Origin: Lachnospiraceae bacterium
Lineage (GTDB): Bacteria; Bacillota_A; Clostridia; Lachnospirales; Lachnospiraceae
NCBI GenBank assembly: GCA_017652545.1
Contig: JAGCAV010000488.1
Span: 1-8,038, forward strand
Length of the DNA stretch: 8,038 nucleotides
Direction: 5' to 3'
In this document: positions 1 through 5,224 of the stretch, piece after piece
Numbering within the stretch: position 1 is the first letter of the stretch
How the letters are laid out: every line of letters begins with the position of its first letter
Notes under the pieces: generated by a model
What the model was told of the DNA's origin: nothing
What the model saw: only the letters and a program-made list of their open reading frames with translations
Databases searched by the model: none
Position numbers and translations under genes: made by a program

Positions 1-275
1 GAAGCCTTGGTGACCGGCTCCTTTCCGGTAAAAAGAGCAAACCCCTTTTTCTCCGGGGCATAGGTATCCAGTATGTCCAGCGCCTTGTCGAACATCTGGG
101 CGTTCTTTTCGAACTGTGCCTGCTGTGCCCGGGTATCCATGGTGGTAAGACCCTCTTCCTCCGGCATGAAGGTGCTCACTTCCATACAGCCCATGCTCTG
201 AAGCGTTTCCAGTATCTTCTTACGGATTTTCTTGTTTGCGCAGATGCTAAGCTTGCGCATCTCAACAATAGCCAC
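1..275 (-). CDS. ntpI: V-type ATP synthase subunit I, N-terminal part (truncated by window edge)
   Basis: This is the start of the large membrane subunit (subunit a/I) of the prokaryotic V/A-type ATPase, whose membrane half forms the ion half-channels against the c/K ring. About 91 residues are visible, opening with MAIVEMRKLSICANKK, the family's usual first beta strand (MAIVxMxKL). The cytoplasmic N-terminal domain follows: helix KKILETLQSMGCMEVS, then a charged stretch around residues 40-75. The membrane part lies outside the window. The start is a GTG at 273-275, preceded by an AAAGGCGGG-like ribosome binding site. An in-frame ATG five codons later lacks one and would remove the conserved first strand. 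The gene lies 41 bp downstream of the peripheral-stalk subunit gene in the same direction, matching the F/H-then-I order of bacterial V-ATPase operons. The family call is strong. Whether the ion is Na+ or H+ cannot be told from here. Confidence 0.88.
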   Translation of the reverse strand, partial: MAIVEMRKLSICANKKIRKKILETLQSMGCMEVSTFMPEEEGLTTMDTRAQQAQFEKNAQMFDKALDILDTYAPEKKGFALFTGKEPVTKA

Positions 276-316
276 GCAAAAACCCGCCTTTCTTCATGTC
301 TTTTAAGACTGTCGCG

Positions 317-628
317 TCAAGACAAAACCTCTTCGATAATCATCGCTACAGCCTTGTCCTCATTGGCGGCTGCGGCCTGTCCAAGCTCCTGAGCCTCTTT
401 CGAAGCTTCTTCTTCAGCCTGGGCAAACACTGCCTCATTTTCCGCCTTTGCCTTCTCGATCAGGGCATCCGCTGCGCTTTTTGCCTGCTCTTTTGCTGCT
501 TTGGCGTTCTCTGCCACCTTATCCTGGGCCTCCTTGATCAGCCCGTCCGCTTTGGCTTTCGCGTCGGACAAAAGCTGTTCCGCTTTGGCCTCCGCATCCT
601 TCACAGCGCGTATCGTTTCTTCTATCAT
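317..628 (-). CDS. V-type ATP synthase peripheral-stalk subunit (G/H, NtpF-like)
   Basis: This encodes a 103-residue, almost wholly helical protein rich in Ala, Glu and Lys, with no Cys and no membrane segment. Heptad-like hydrophobic spacing runs over about residues 5-85 (for example AEAKAEQLLSDAKAKADGLI), predicting a long coiled coil. Such short coiled-coil subunits pair with subunit E to form the peripheral stalks that hold the catalytic head of a V/A-ATPase against rotation. Function is inferred from size, composition and position directly before subunit I, since coiled coils give weak sequence homology. The start has a very strong ribosome binding site at 635-646. It is the first gene after the promoter at 701-729, so it probably heads the operon. 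The usual following genes (K, E, C, F, A, B, D) would lie beyond the left edge. Confidence 0.85.
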   Translation of the reverse strand: MIEETIRAVKDAEAKAEQLLSDAKAKADGLIKEAQDKVAENAKAAKEQAKSAADALIEKAKAENEAVFAQAEEEASKEAQELGQAAAANEDKAVAMIIEEVLS

Positions 629-634
629 CGCTTT

Positions 635-646
635 ATCACCCCCTCC
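635..646 (-). promoter_or_regulatory. Strong ribosome binding site of the stalk-subunit gene
   Basis: The minus strand reads GGAGGGGGTGAT, ending six bases before the ATG at 626-628. It is an extended match to the anti-Shine-Dalgarno sequence and fixes the start. It suggests high translation at the head of the ATPase operon. Confidence 0.8.
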
Positions 647-700
647 GGTCCCGGCGTGCCGCCTTTATTTTTGGTTATAAAAATTCCATGATACGTCAGA

Positions 701-729
701 AGTATAACAAACGTTCTTCGTCAAGGCAA
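701..729 (-). promoter_or_regulatory. Sigma-A-type promoter of the V-ATPase operon
   Basis: On the minus strand there is a -35 box TTGCCT (724-729), a 17-bp spacer and a -10 box TATACT (701-706), with TG one base upstream of the -10 (extended -10). A start near 694 would give a leader of about 65 nt. An apparent better -35, TTGACG, at 718-723 is only 11 bp from the -10 and is not used in this call. The -35 lies right beside the U-tract of the upstream gene's possible terminator, so the two units are packed tightly. Confidence 0.6.
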
Positions 730-755
730 TAAAAAACCTGTCCTCTTTCCGGTTT
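728..755 (-). terminator. Possible weak intrinsic terminator after the pseudouridine synthase gene
   Basis: The minus strand has a 5-bp stem AAACC/GGTTT (751-755 with 734-738) enclosing 12 bases, followed by TTTTTTATT. The left arm overlaps the stop codon at 754-756. The stem is short, so termination is uncertain. Position before the ATPase promoter fits. Confidence 0.35.
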
Positions 756-1536
756 ACAGCAAAAACGACGGCTTCATCCGGAACGACAGCGGTTTTCCGG
801 AAGCCGGATGGACAAAGGACAGCTGGCATGCGCTCAGACAGACAAAGGACGGATCCGGGATCCTTCCTTCACTGCTGCCATACTTGCGGTCCCCCGCGAT
901 CGGAAGTCCCGCATGGGACAGCTGAACCCGGATCTGATGATGCCTCCCGGTGATCAGCCGGATCCTCAGCAGCGCCTGTCCGGCGTCCTTCGCGGAGGGC
1001 GCCGCGGTCCATTCGTCCTCCGGCAGGCAGGAAAAATAAAGGACCGCCTTTTTCGCGTTCTTCTCTCCGGCCCGTGCCACCCTGGAAACGTGCGCTTTCC
1101 CGTCTTTGATCAGCCAGTTCTCCAGGCACATTTCCCTGTCCGTACCCAGCTCAGACAAAAGCGTCCTGCCCTGCCCGGCAGGCGTGACCAGCGCGAGATA
1201 TTCCTTTTTCATGCGCCCGTCCTGGACCTGTCTGCTCAGAGAAGCGGCGGCAGCCTGATTTTTCGCAAATACCAGCAGCCCCTCCACCGGCTGATCCAGC
1301 CGGTGGACAACTCCCAGCCACGGCCGTCCGCCCTCTGACGCTTTCCTCTGCCTGTTGCCCGGTTCTTTGGCCGCCCGGCTTTTCTTTTCCGCCTGTTCAG
1401 CCAGGTGATTCATCAGCAGGCTTTCCAGATCCATCGTCCCAAGCCCGGCGCTCTGCACCGCCAGTCCGGCCGGCTTCCGGCAGACCAGAATATGTTCGTC
1501 TTCGTAAAGATATTCTACCTGTTGTCCGTAACTCAT
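754..1536 (-). CDS. RluA-family RNA pseudouridine synthase
   Basis: This 260-residue cytoplasmic enzyme isomerises uridine to pseudouridine in structured RNA, most often 23S rRNA in this family; the target site cannot be read from sequence. The catalytic motif is HRLDQPVEGLLVFAK at residues 78-92, with Asp81 as the nucleophile. The classical form is HRLDKxTSG; here Gln-Pro-Val-Glu replaces Lys-x-Thr-Ser, a variant I believe is common in clostridial members. The C-terminal RluA block TGRHHQIRVQLSHAGLPIAG, then DRKYG, is at 196-220. No S4 domain is present. A basic, probably disordered insertion at about 47-72 sits before the catalytic motif. I chose the ATG at 1534-1536 because GGGAG at 1544-1548 lies seven bases upstream. 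An in-frame ATG at 1590 would put the response-regulator terminator inside the coding sequence. No own promoter is evident, so it may depend on readthrough or a promoter inside the regulator gene. Confidence 0.88.
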   Translation of the reverse strand: MSYGQQVEYLYEDEHILVCRKPAGLAVQSAGLGTMDLESLLMNHLAEQAEKKSRAAKEPGNRQRKASEGGRPWLGVVHRLDQPVEGLLVFAKNQAAAASLSRQVQDGRMKKEYLALVTPAGQGRTLLSELGTDREMCLENWLIKDGKAHVSRVARAGEKNAKKAVLYFSCLPEDEWTAAPSAKDAGQALLRIRLITGRHHQIRVQLSHAGLPIAGDRKYGSSEGRIPDPSFVCLSACQLSFVHPASGKPLSFRMKPSFLL

Positions 1537-1543
1537 CTGTCTT

Positions 1544-1548
1544 CTCCC
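1544..1548 (-). promoter_or_regulatory. Ribosome binding site deciding the pseudouridine synthase start
   Basis: GGGAG on the minus strand lies seven bases before the ATG at 1534-1536. It supports this start over the in-frame ATG 18 codons upstream, which overlaps a terminator hairpin. Confidence 0.65.
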
Positions 1549-1582
1549 AAAACAAAAGGCATTGTCCTGCAAAAACAATGCC
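1549..1582 (-). terminator. Intrinsic terminator of the two-component operon
   Basis: On the minus strand a perfect 8-bp stem GGCATTGT/ACAATGCC (1575-1582 with 1558-1565) has a 9-base loop and is followed directly by TTTTGTTTT. It begins 22 bases after the response-regulator stop codon. No T-run follows it on the plus strand, so it acts on minus-strand transcripts. Confidence 0.8.
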
Positions 1583-1604
1583 CTTATCATATGCTGCCGG
1601 TCCT

Positions 1605-2294
1605 TCAGATCTTAAAGCGGTATCCCACGCCCCAGATCGTCTCGATGTACTCCGGCTTGGAAGTGCTTTTCTCGATCTTCTCCCGGATCTTCTTGATGTG
1701 CACGGTGACCGTAGCAATGTCGCCGATCGATTCCATATCCCAGATCTCCCGGAAAAGCTCGTCCTTGGTGAACACCCGGTTGGGGTTCTGCGCCAGGAAG
1801 GTCAGCAGATCAAACTCCTTGGTCGTAAATGGTTTTTCCTCCCCGTCGACCCAGACGCGCCTTGCATCCTTATCGATCTTCAGCCCCCGGATCTCAATGA
1901 TCTCGTTCTCCTGCGCGCTTGTCCGCGTCAGCCTGTCATACCGGGTCAGATGCGCCTTCACCCTGGCGACCAGCTCACTCGGGCTGAAGGGCTTGGTGAT
2001 ATAGTCATCGGCGCCCAGGCCGAGACCCCTGATCTTATCGATGTCATCCTTTCTGGCGGACACCAGAATAATGGGCATCTCCTTTTGCTCCCGCACTTCA
2101 CGGCAGATATCAAAACCCGACATGCCCGGCAGCATCAGGTCCAGGATCAGGATGTCAAAATCCTCCGAAAGCACACGCTCCAGGCCTGCCTTGCCATCTG
2201 TTTCGATCACCACCTCAAAATCGGACAGTTCCAGGTAATCCCGTTCCAGTTCCGCGATCGGCATTTCATCTTCAATAATCAATACTCTGCTCAT
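1605..2294 (-). CDS. OmpR/PhoB-family response regulator
   Basis: This encodes a 229-residue DNA-binding regulator phosphorylated by the kinase encoded just upstream. The receiver domain (about 1-118) has the acidic pocket E8/D9, phospho-acceptor Asp52 in ILILDLMLPG, Ser79 in ILVSA and Lys101 in the ITKPFSPSEL signature. The winged-helix domain (about 132-229) shows the family's FTTKEFDLLTFLAQNPNRVFT helix region and ends with the wing ETIWGVGYRFKI. All phosphorelay residues are intact, so it should be functional. The ATG has GGGAG seven bases upstream. It lies 114 bp after the kinase gene, separated by a repeat array and a palindrome, and is followed by a clear terminator. Target genes and signal are unknown. 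Cell-envelope or antimicrobial-peptide responses are common for this pairing, but nothing here shows it. Confidence 0.94.
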   Translation of the reverse strand: MSRVLIIEDEMPIAELERDYLELSDFEVVIETDGKAGLERVLSEDFDILILDLMLPGMSGFDICREVREQKEMPIILVSARKDDIDKIRGLGLGADDYITKPFSPSELVARVKAHLTRYDRLTRTSAQENEIIEIRGLKIDKDARRVWVDGEEKPFTTKEFDLLTFLAQNPNRVFTKDELFREIWDMESIGDIATVTVHIKKIREKIEKSTSKPEYIETIWGVGYRFKI

Positions 2295-2325
2295 CTGTAT
2301 CTCCCGGTAAATATGGTTTCCATGC

Positions 2326-2346
2326 GCCGGGCGCCAGGCGCCCGGC
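2326..2346. repeat. GC-rich 21-nt perfect palindrome between kinase and regulator genes
   Basis: Ten-base arms GCCGGGCGCC and GGCGCCCGGC flank a single central base. In RNA it would form a very stable hairpin between the two reading frames, ending about 31 bases before the regulator start. No T-run follows on the minus strand, so it is not a standard intrinsic terminator. Possible roles are mRNA 3'-end protection for the kinase message, partial attenuation of the regulator, or one end of a dispersed repeat together with the adjoining heptads. Confidence 0.85.
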
Positions 2347-2348
2347 CC

Positions 2349-2404
2349 TTAACTCTTAACTCTCAACTCTCAACTCTTAACTCTTAACTCTAAACTCTCC
2401 ACAC
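2349..2404. repeat. Heptanucleotide tandem repeat array (TYAACTC)n
   Basis: Seven contiguous 7-base units occupy 2349-2397 on the plus strand: TTAACTC, TTAACTC, TCAACTC, TCAACTC, TTAACTC, TTAACTC, TAAACTC. A degenerate eighth, TCCACAC, ends at 2404. On the transcribed strand this reads as GAGTTRA repeats. The array starts within a few bases of the kinase stop codon and abuts the palindrome at 2326-2346. A diverged relative occurs at 5196-5223. It is too short and lacks spacers, so it is not CRISPR. Confidence 0.92.
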
Positions 2405-2408
2405 TCTT

Positions 2409-3890
2409 TTACACCGCCGTCTCCTGATATTTGCGGATGACGAAATACATGGTCGTTCCGCGGCCTATATGGCTTCCCGCCCAGATCTTGCCGCTGTGAT
2501 CCTCAATGATCTTCCTGACAATGGAAAGTCCGATGCCGCTCCCGCCCTCACGGGTCGTCCTGGCCTGGTCCGTCCTGTAGAAACGGTCAAAGATATTGAC
2601 CAGGTCCTTTGCCTCGATTCCTTTTCCGTTGTCCTCGATCTCCACCTGGATGAAGTCTCCTGCATCCAGCACCCGAAGCTCGATGCGGCCCACGGGCTTG
2701 TCCATATATTTGACACTGTTGTCCACAATGTTGTTGATGACCCGCTTGATCTGCTCCGGATCGGCAATGATGCGCGTATCCCTGGGGACATTCACCTCAT
2801 AGGAAAACGTGATGTTCTTCTCCTCCAGGTCTATGGACAGCTCCTCTGCGCAGTCGTCAAAGAAATCCACCACATTCAGCCGCGTAAAATTGTAGGGGAT
2901 CCGGTTCGAATCGATCTTGGAATAGAACGTCAGCTCATTGATCAGCCGGTCCATGTCATTGGCCTTATTGTAGATCGTGCGGATGTAGCGGTCCATTTTC
3001 TCCGGCGTGTCCGCCACGCCGTCCATGATTCCTTCCACATATCCCTTGATCGTGGTGATCGGCGTCTTCAGGTCGTGAGAGATATTGCTGATCAGTTCCC
3101 GGTTTTCCTTGTCGAAGCGCTCCCTCTCCTCCTCCGATTCCTTCAGACGGCTGCGCATGGTTTCAAAGTTCCGGGTCAGCTCGCTGATCTCATCCTTCCC
3201 TTCCGCATGAAGCGTGAAGTCCAGGTCTCCCTCTGTAATCCTCTTTGTGGCTTCCTGCAGATTGTGAAGCGGCGCGTTGATCCCCTGGTGGATCCACATG
3301 ACAAGGCCTGCGGCCGTTACAGCCAGGACCAGGATCACACACAGGATCACCTCCGCCATGATGACGCGGATCTGAGGCATGACCGCCTCTGTGGATGTCA
3401 CGACGAATGCGCTTCCCCGGGTGCCGTCAGAAAACTTCATATCCAGCTGCTTGACAACGGCCTTGTGCCGTCCGCCGACGTAGACGCCTTTTCCGGTCTC
3501 CTCCCCTTCGTCATAATCCGGAAGCGCCTGTACCAGGTCGCTCTGATTTTCCCTGATTCCCTGATAATAGATTTCGTTCTCCCGGATGAGCAGCAGGTAG
3601 GACAGCTTGTCCTCCAGCATGTCATTCAGTTCCTCCAGATAGGCAAAGTTCAGGAACCGGTCCGGATCATCCATTGATACAGCCTGCATCTCATCCCAGA
3701 CTTTCTGGGTCGACTCGCTCATGATCTGAGGCGAATTGACCAGATAGTTAAAAGAGAATTCCACGCCGTACTCCCGTTCAAGAGAACGCCCCTTCACGCT
3801 TCCGAACAGAAACGCCAGGAGTATAAACAGAATCACCGGTCCGAGGATCATGGTAAGCAGCGCTATCACCAGGCGTGTTCTCAGCTTCAT
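2409..3890 (-). CDS. Membrane sensor histidine kinase (HAMP, HisKA, HATPase)
   Basis: This 493-residue inner-membrane kinase is the partner of the downstream OmpR-type regulator. TM1 spans about residues 7-30 and TM2 about 176-199, enclosing an extracytoplasmic sensor domain of about 145 residues that I do not recognise. The HAMP linker covers about 198-250 (INAPLHNLQEATKRITEGDLDF). The dimerisation and phosphoacceptor helix has SHDLKTPITTIKGYVEG, with His272. The ATPase domain shows the N box around Asn387-Asn391 (NNIVDNSVKY), G1 DNGKGI at 420-425, the F box FDRFYRTD at 434-441 and G2 GGSGIGLSI at 449-457. All key residues are present. The ATG is preceded by GGGAG seven bases away. The kinase gene comes first in the operon, whereas the regulator usually leads in related pairs. 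An extended -10 promoter and a hairpin-forming leader lie upstream. Confidence 0.95.
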   Translation of the reverse strand: MKLRTRLVIALLTMILGPVILFILLAFLFGSVKGRSLEREYGVEFSFNYLVNSPQIMSESTQKVWDEMQAVSMDDPDRFLNFAYLEELNDMLEDKLSYLLLIRENEIYYQGIRENQSDLVQALPDYDEGEETGKGVYVGGRHKAVVKQLDMKFSDGTRGSAFVVTSTEAVMPQIRVIMAEVILCVILVLAVTAAGLVMWIHQGINAPLHNLQEATKRITEGDLDFTLHAEGKDEISELTRNFETMRSRLKESEEERERFDKENRELISNISHDLKTPITTIKGYVEGIMDGVADTPEKMDRYIRTIYNKANDMDRLINELTFYSKIDSNRIPYNFTRLNVVDFFDDCAEELSIDLEEKNITFSYEVNVPRDTRIIADPEQIKRVINNIVDNSVKYMDKPVGRIELRVLDAGDFIQVEIEDNGKGIEAKDLVNIFDRFYRTDQARTTREGGSGIGLSIVRKIIEDHSGKIWAGSHIGRGTTMYFVIRKYQETAV

Positions 3891-3913
3891 TCCACATCTC
3901 CCGCGAGACCATT

Positions 3914-3970
3914 CGGGTATATCAGACCCGTATCGGTTAAAAGACGCCCCGGCCCTGTACCGCTGCCGGG
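3914..3970 (-). other. Structured leader (two hairpins) upstream of the kinase gene
   Basis: Within the predicted leader, the minus strand can form CCCGGC/GCCGGG (3965-3970 with 3948-3953, 11-base loop) and then ACCCG-type stem CGGGT/ACCCG (3926-3930 with 3914-3918, 7-base loop). A short TCTTTT tract lies between them, not tight against the first stem. This could be an attenuator or chance structure; it matches no riboswitch class I know. Confidence 0.3.
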
Positions 3971-3985
3971 AGAGTTCTGTTCCAT

Positions 3986-3994
3986 ATCATACCA
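3986..3994 (-). promoter_or_regulatory. Probable extended -10 promoter of the two-component operon
   Basis: The minus strand reads TGGTATGAT, an extended -10 with the hexamer at 3986-3991. No good -35 hexamer is found at 16-18 bp, which fits an extended -10 promoter or an activated one. A start near 3979 would give a leader of about 90 nt. Confidence 0.45.
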
Positions 3995-4012
3995 CAATAA
4001 TCCGGTCCGCAC

Positions 4013-4034
4013 GGGAATCTCGCTAAAAATTCCC
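4013..4034. repeat. Inverted repeat GGGAAT-N10-ATTCCC upstream of the kinase promoter
   Basis: Perfect 6-base arms at 4013-4018 and 4029-4034 are separated by 10 bases. The proximal arm ends where a -35 element would sit relative to the -10 at 3986-3991, so it may be an operator, possibly for the system's own regulator. It also lies 33 bases after the mutY stop. No T-run follows on either strand, which argues against a terminator. Confidence 0.4.
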
Positions 4035-4066
4035 AAAATTTAGAAAGATTTAATGTAAAAGATGAT

Positions 4067-5200
4067 CTATTCGCATGTCATGTAAGGCACATAAGCCCGG
4101 TAAGCGGAAGGAATGGCATATGCCTCTCCGATCCGCCCGGTCCTGACGGCGAACCACTCTCCGGCCGGCATCTGCCGTGGCGGCTCCGTCTCCGGCAGGG
4201 CACTTTCCGCCATGTCTTCCACCAGGATCTCAAATCCTGTCATCTCCCAGACCAGGTGTGTAAAGACATGTCCGGCATCCGGAAGCTTCCGGATGCGAAG
4301 CGGCGAAAGCTGATGGCTGCGAAGATACGCGAGCGCTTCATCTGCTCCGGCTTTCCCGTCAAGGCAGGGCGGTTCATACAGGCCGGCAAGCAGGCCTTTT
4401 TCCACCCTTCTGACCAGGACGGTCCTCGTTCCGTCCCGGATCACCAGCACGGTCCGCTCCTGCTTTTTCTTTTTCGTCCTGACATTCCGGACCGGGATCT
4501 GATCTGTCAGCTCTTTGGGGCCTGCGACGCATCTGTCATACAGCGGGCACCCGGCGCATCCGGCATTTTTCCCCGGCAGGCATATCATGGCGCCAAGATC
4601 CATCAGCGCCTGGTTGAACGCGCCCGCGTCATGCACGGGCAGGCTCTCCCGCAGCGCCGCGTCGATCCGCTTCCTTGTCTCCGGAAGCAGAATGTCCGCA
4701 CGGCTGCCCGTGATCCTGCTGATCACCCGCATCACATTTCCGTCTACGGCCGGAACGGGTCTGCCAAAAGCGATGGACGCGATGGCGCCCGCCGTGTAAG
4801 GGCCGATCCCGGGAAGTGAAAGAAGCGTCTTTTCATCCTCCGGAAAGCAGCCCTGAAAATCCCGCACGATCATCTGCGCGCAGCGCTGCATATTCCGGAC
4901 CCTGCTGTAGTATCCCAGGCCTTCCCAGAGTTTGAGCAGCGAATCCTCCGGGCAGGCTGCGAGGTCCCGGACGCCGGGCAGCGCCTTCAGAAAACGCTCG
5001 TAATACGGCCTGACCGTTTCGACCCGCGTCTGCTGCAGCATGATCTCCGAGACCCACACATGATAAGCGCTCGGATCCTCTCTCCATGGGAGGACCCGGG
5101 CGCTTTTGCGGTACCATGCCAGCAGCGGCTCATTGATCGCCGTCAGCTGTTCTGTTTTGTGTTCTGTTTTTTCTTTCCCGAGTTCGGAATTAAATTCCAC
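4067..5200 (-). CDS. mutY: A/G-specific adenine DNA glycosylase MutY
   Basis: MutY removes adenine mispaired with 8-oxoguanine, preventing G:C to T:A mutations. With this start it has 377 residues, close to the family norm. It shows the catalytic helix SEIMLQQTRVETV with Glu52, the helix-hairpin-helix LPGIGPYTAGAIASIAFG (129-146), catalytic Asp153 in VDGNVMRV, and four [4Fe-4S] ligands Cys207, 215, 218 and 224. Cluster spacing is C-x7-C-x2-C-x5-C, one residue longer in the first gap than E. coli. The NUDIX-like C-terminal domain (about 246-375) contains HVFTH, equivalent to the FSH loop that senses 8-oxoguanine. The start is uncertain. GTG at 5200 has GGAGAG upstream, whereas GTG at 5221, three bases after the ROK stop, has none. 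Both lie in a degenerate heptad repeat, so the first residues are probably repeat-derived. It is probably cotranscribed with the ROK gene. Confidence 0.93.
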   Translation of the reverse strand: MEFNSELGKEKTEHKTEQLTAINEPLLAWYRKSARVLPWREDPSAYHVWVSEIMLQQTRVETVRPYYERFLKALPGVRDLAACPEDSLLKLWEGLGYYSRVRNMQRCAQMIVRDFQGCFPEDEKTLLSLPGIGPYTAGAIASIAFGRPVPAVDGNVMRVISRITGSRADILLPETRKRIDAALRESLPVHDAGAFNQALMDLGAMICLPGKNAGCAGCPLYDRCVAGPKELTDQIPVRNVRTKKKKQERTVLVIRDGTRTVLVRRVEKGLLAGLYEPPCLDGKAGADEALAYLRSHQLSPLRIRKLPDAGHVFTHLVWEMTGFEILVEDMAESALPETEPPRQMPAGEWFAVRTGRIGEAYAIPSAYRAYVPYMTCE

Positions 5201-5224
5201 TCTCAACTCTCCAGACTCCACACT
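5186..5224. repeat. Second, degenerate heptad element with palindrome at the ROK-mutY junction
   Basis: Four degenerate heptads, TCCACTC, TCAACTC, TCCAGAC and TCCACAC, occupy 5196-5223. They adjoin the 13-nt palindrome GGAATT-A-AATTCC at 5186-5198. The element shares 13 identical bases (ACTCTCAACTCTC) and the terminal CTCCACACT with the array at 2349-2405. Like that array, it lies right after an upstream gene's TAA (here 5225-5227). It overlaps the mutY start and supplies GGAGAG as its ribosome binding site. Confidence 0.75.
5207..5212 (-). promoter_or_regulatory. Repeat-derived ribosome binding site of mutY
   Basis: GGAGAG on the minus strand lies six bases before the GTG at 5198-5200. It comes from the heptad repeat. 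It favours this start over the GTG at 5219-5221, which has no purine-rich site upstream. Confidence 0.45.

Noticed and set aside
276..316. Small palindrome GTCTT-AA-AAGAC between the two ATPase genes
   Set aside because: A 5-bp arm with a 2-base centre is too short to support any function.
1537..1590. Upstream ATG extending the pseudouridine synthase by 18 codons
   Set aside because: This segment contains the response regulator's terminator hairpin and lacks a ribosome binding site; the ATG at 1536 has a good one.
2349..2404. Short tandem repeats as a CRISPR array
   Set aside because: The units are 7 bases and contiguous, with no spacers and no cas genes nearby.
2469..3677. Long plus-strand open frame of 402 codons
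   Set aside because: It lies wholly antisense to the histidine kinase, whose motifs are all intact. The translation has no recognisable domain and arises from GC-rich codon bias.
4013..4034. Intrinsic terminator for mutY
   Set aside because: The hairpin is followed by GTGCGG, with no T-run on the minus strand; it is better viewed as a possible operator.
4067..5200. Extra residue in the MutY iron-sulfur cluster spacing (C-x7-C) as a defect
   Set aside because: All four cysteines and catalytic residues are present, and I believe this spacing is ordinary in clostridial MutY proteins.
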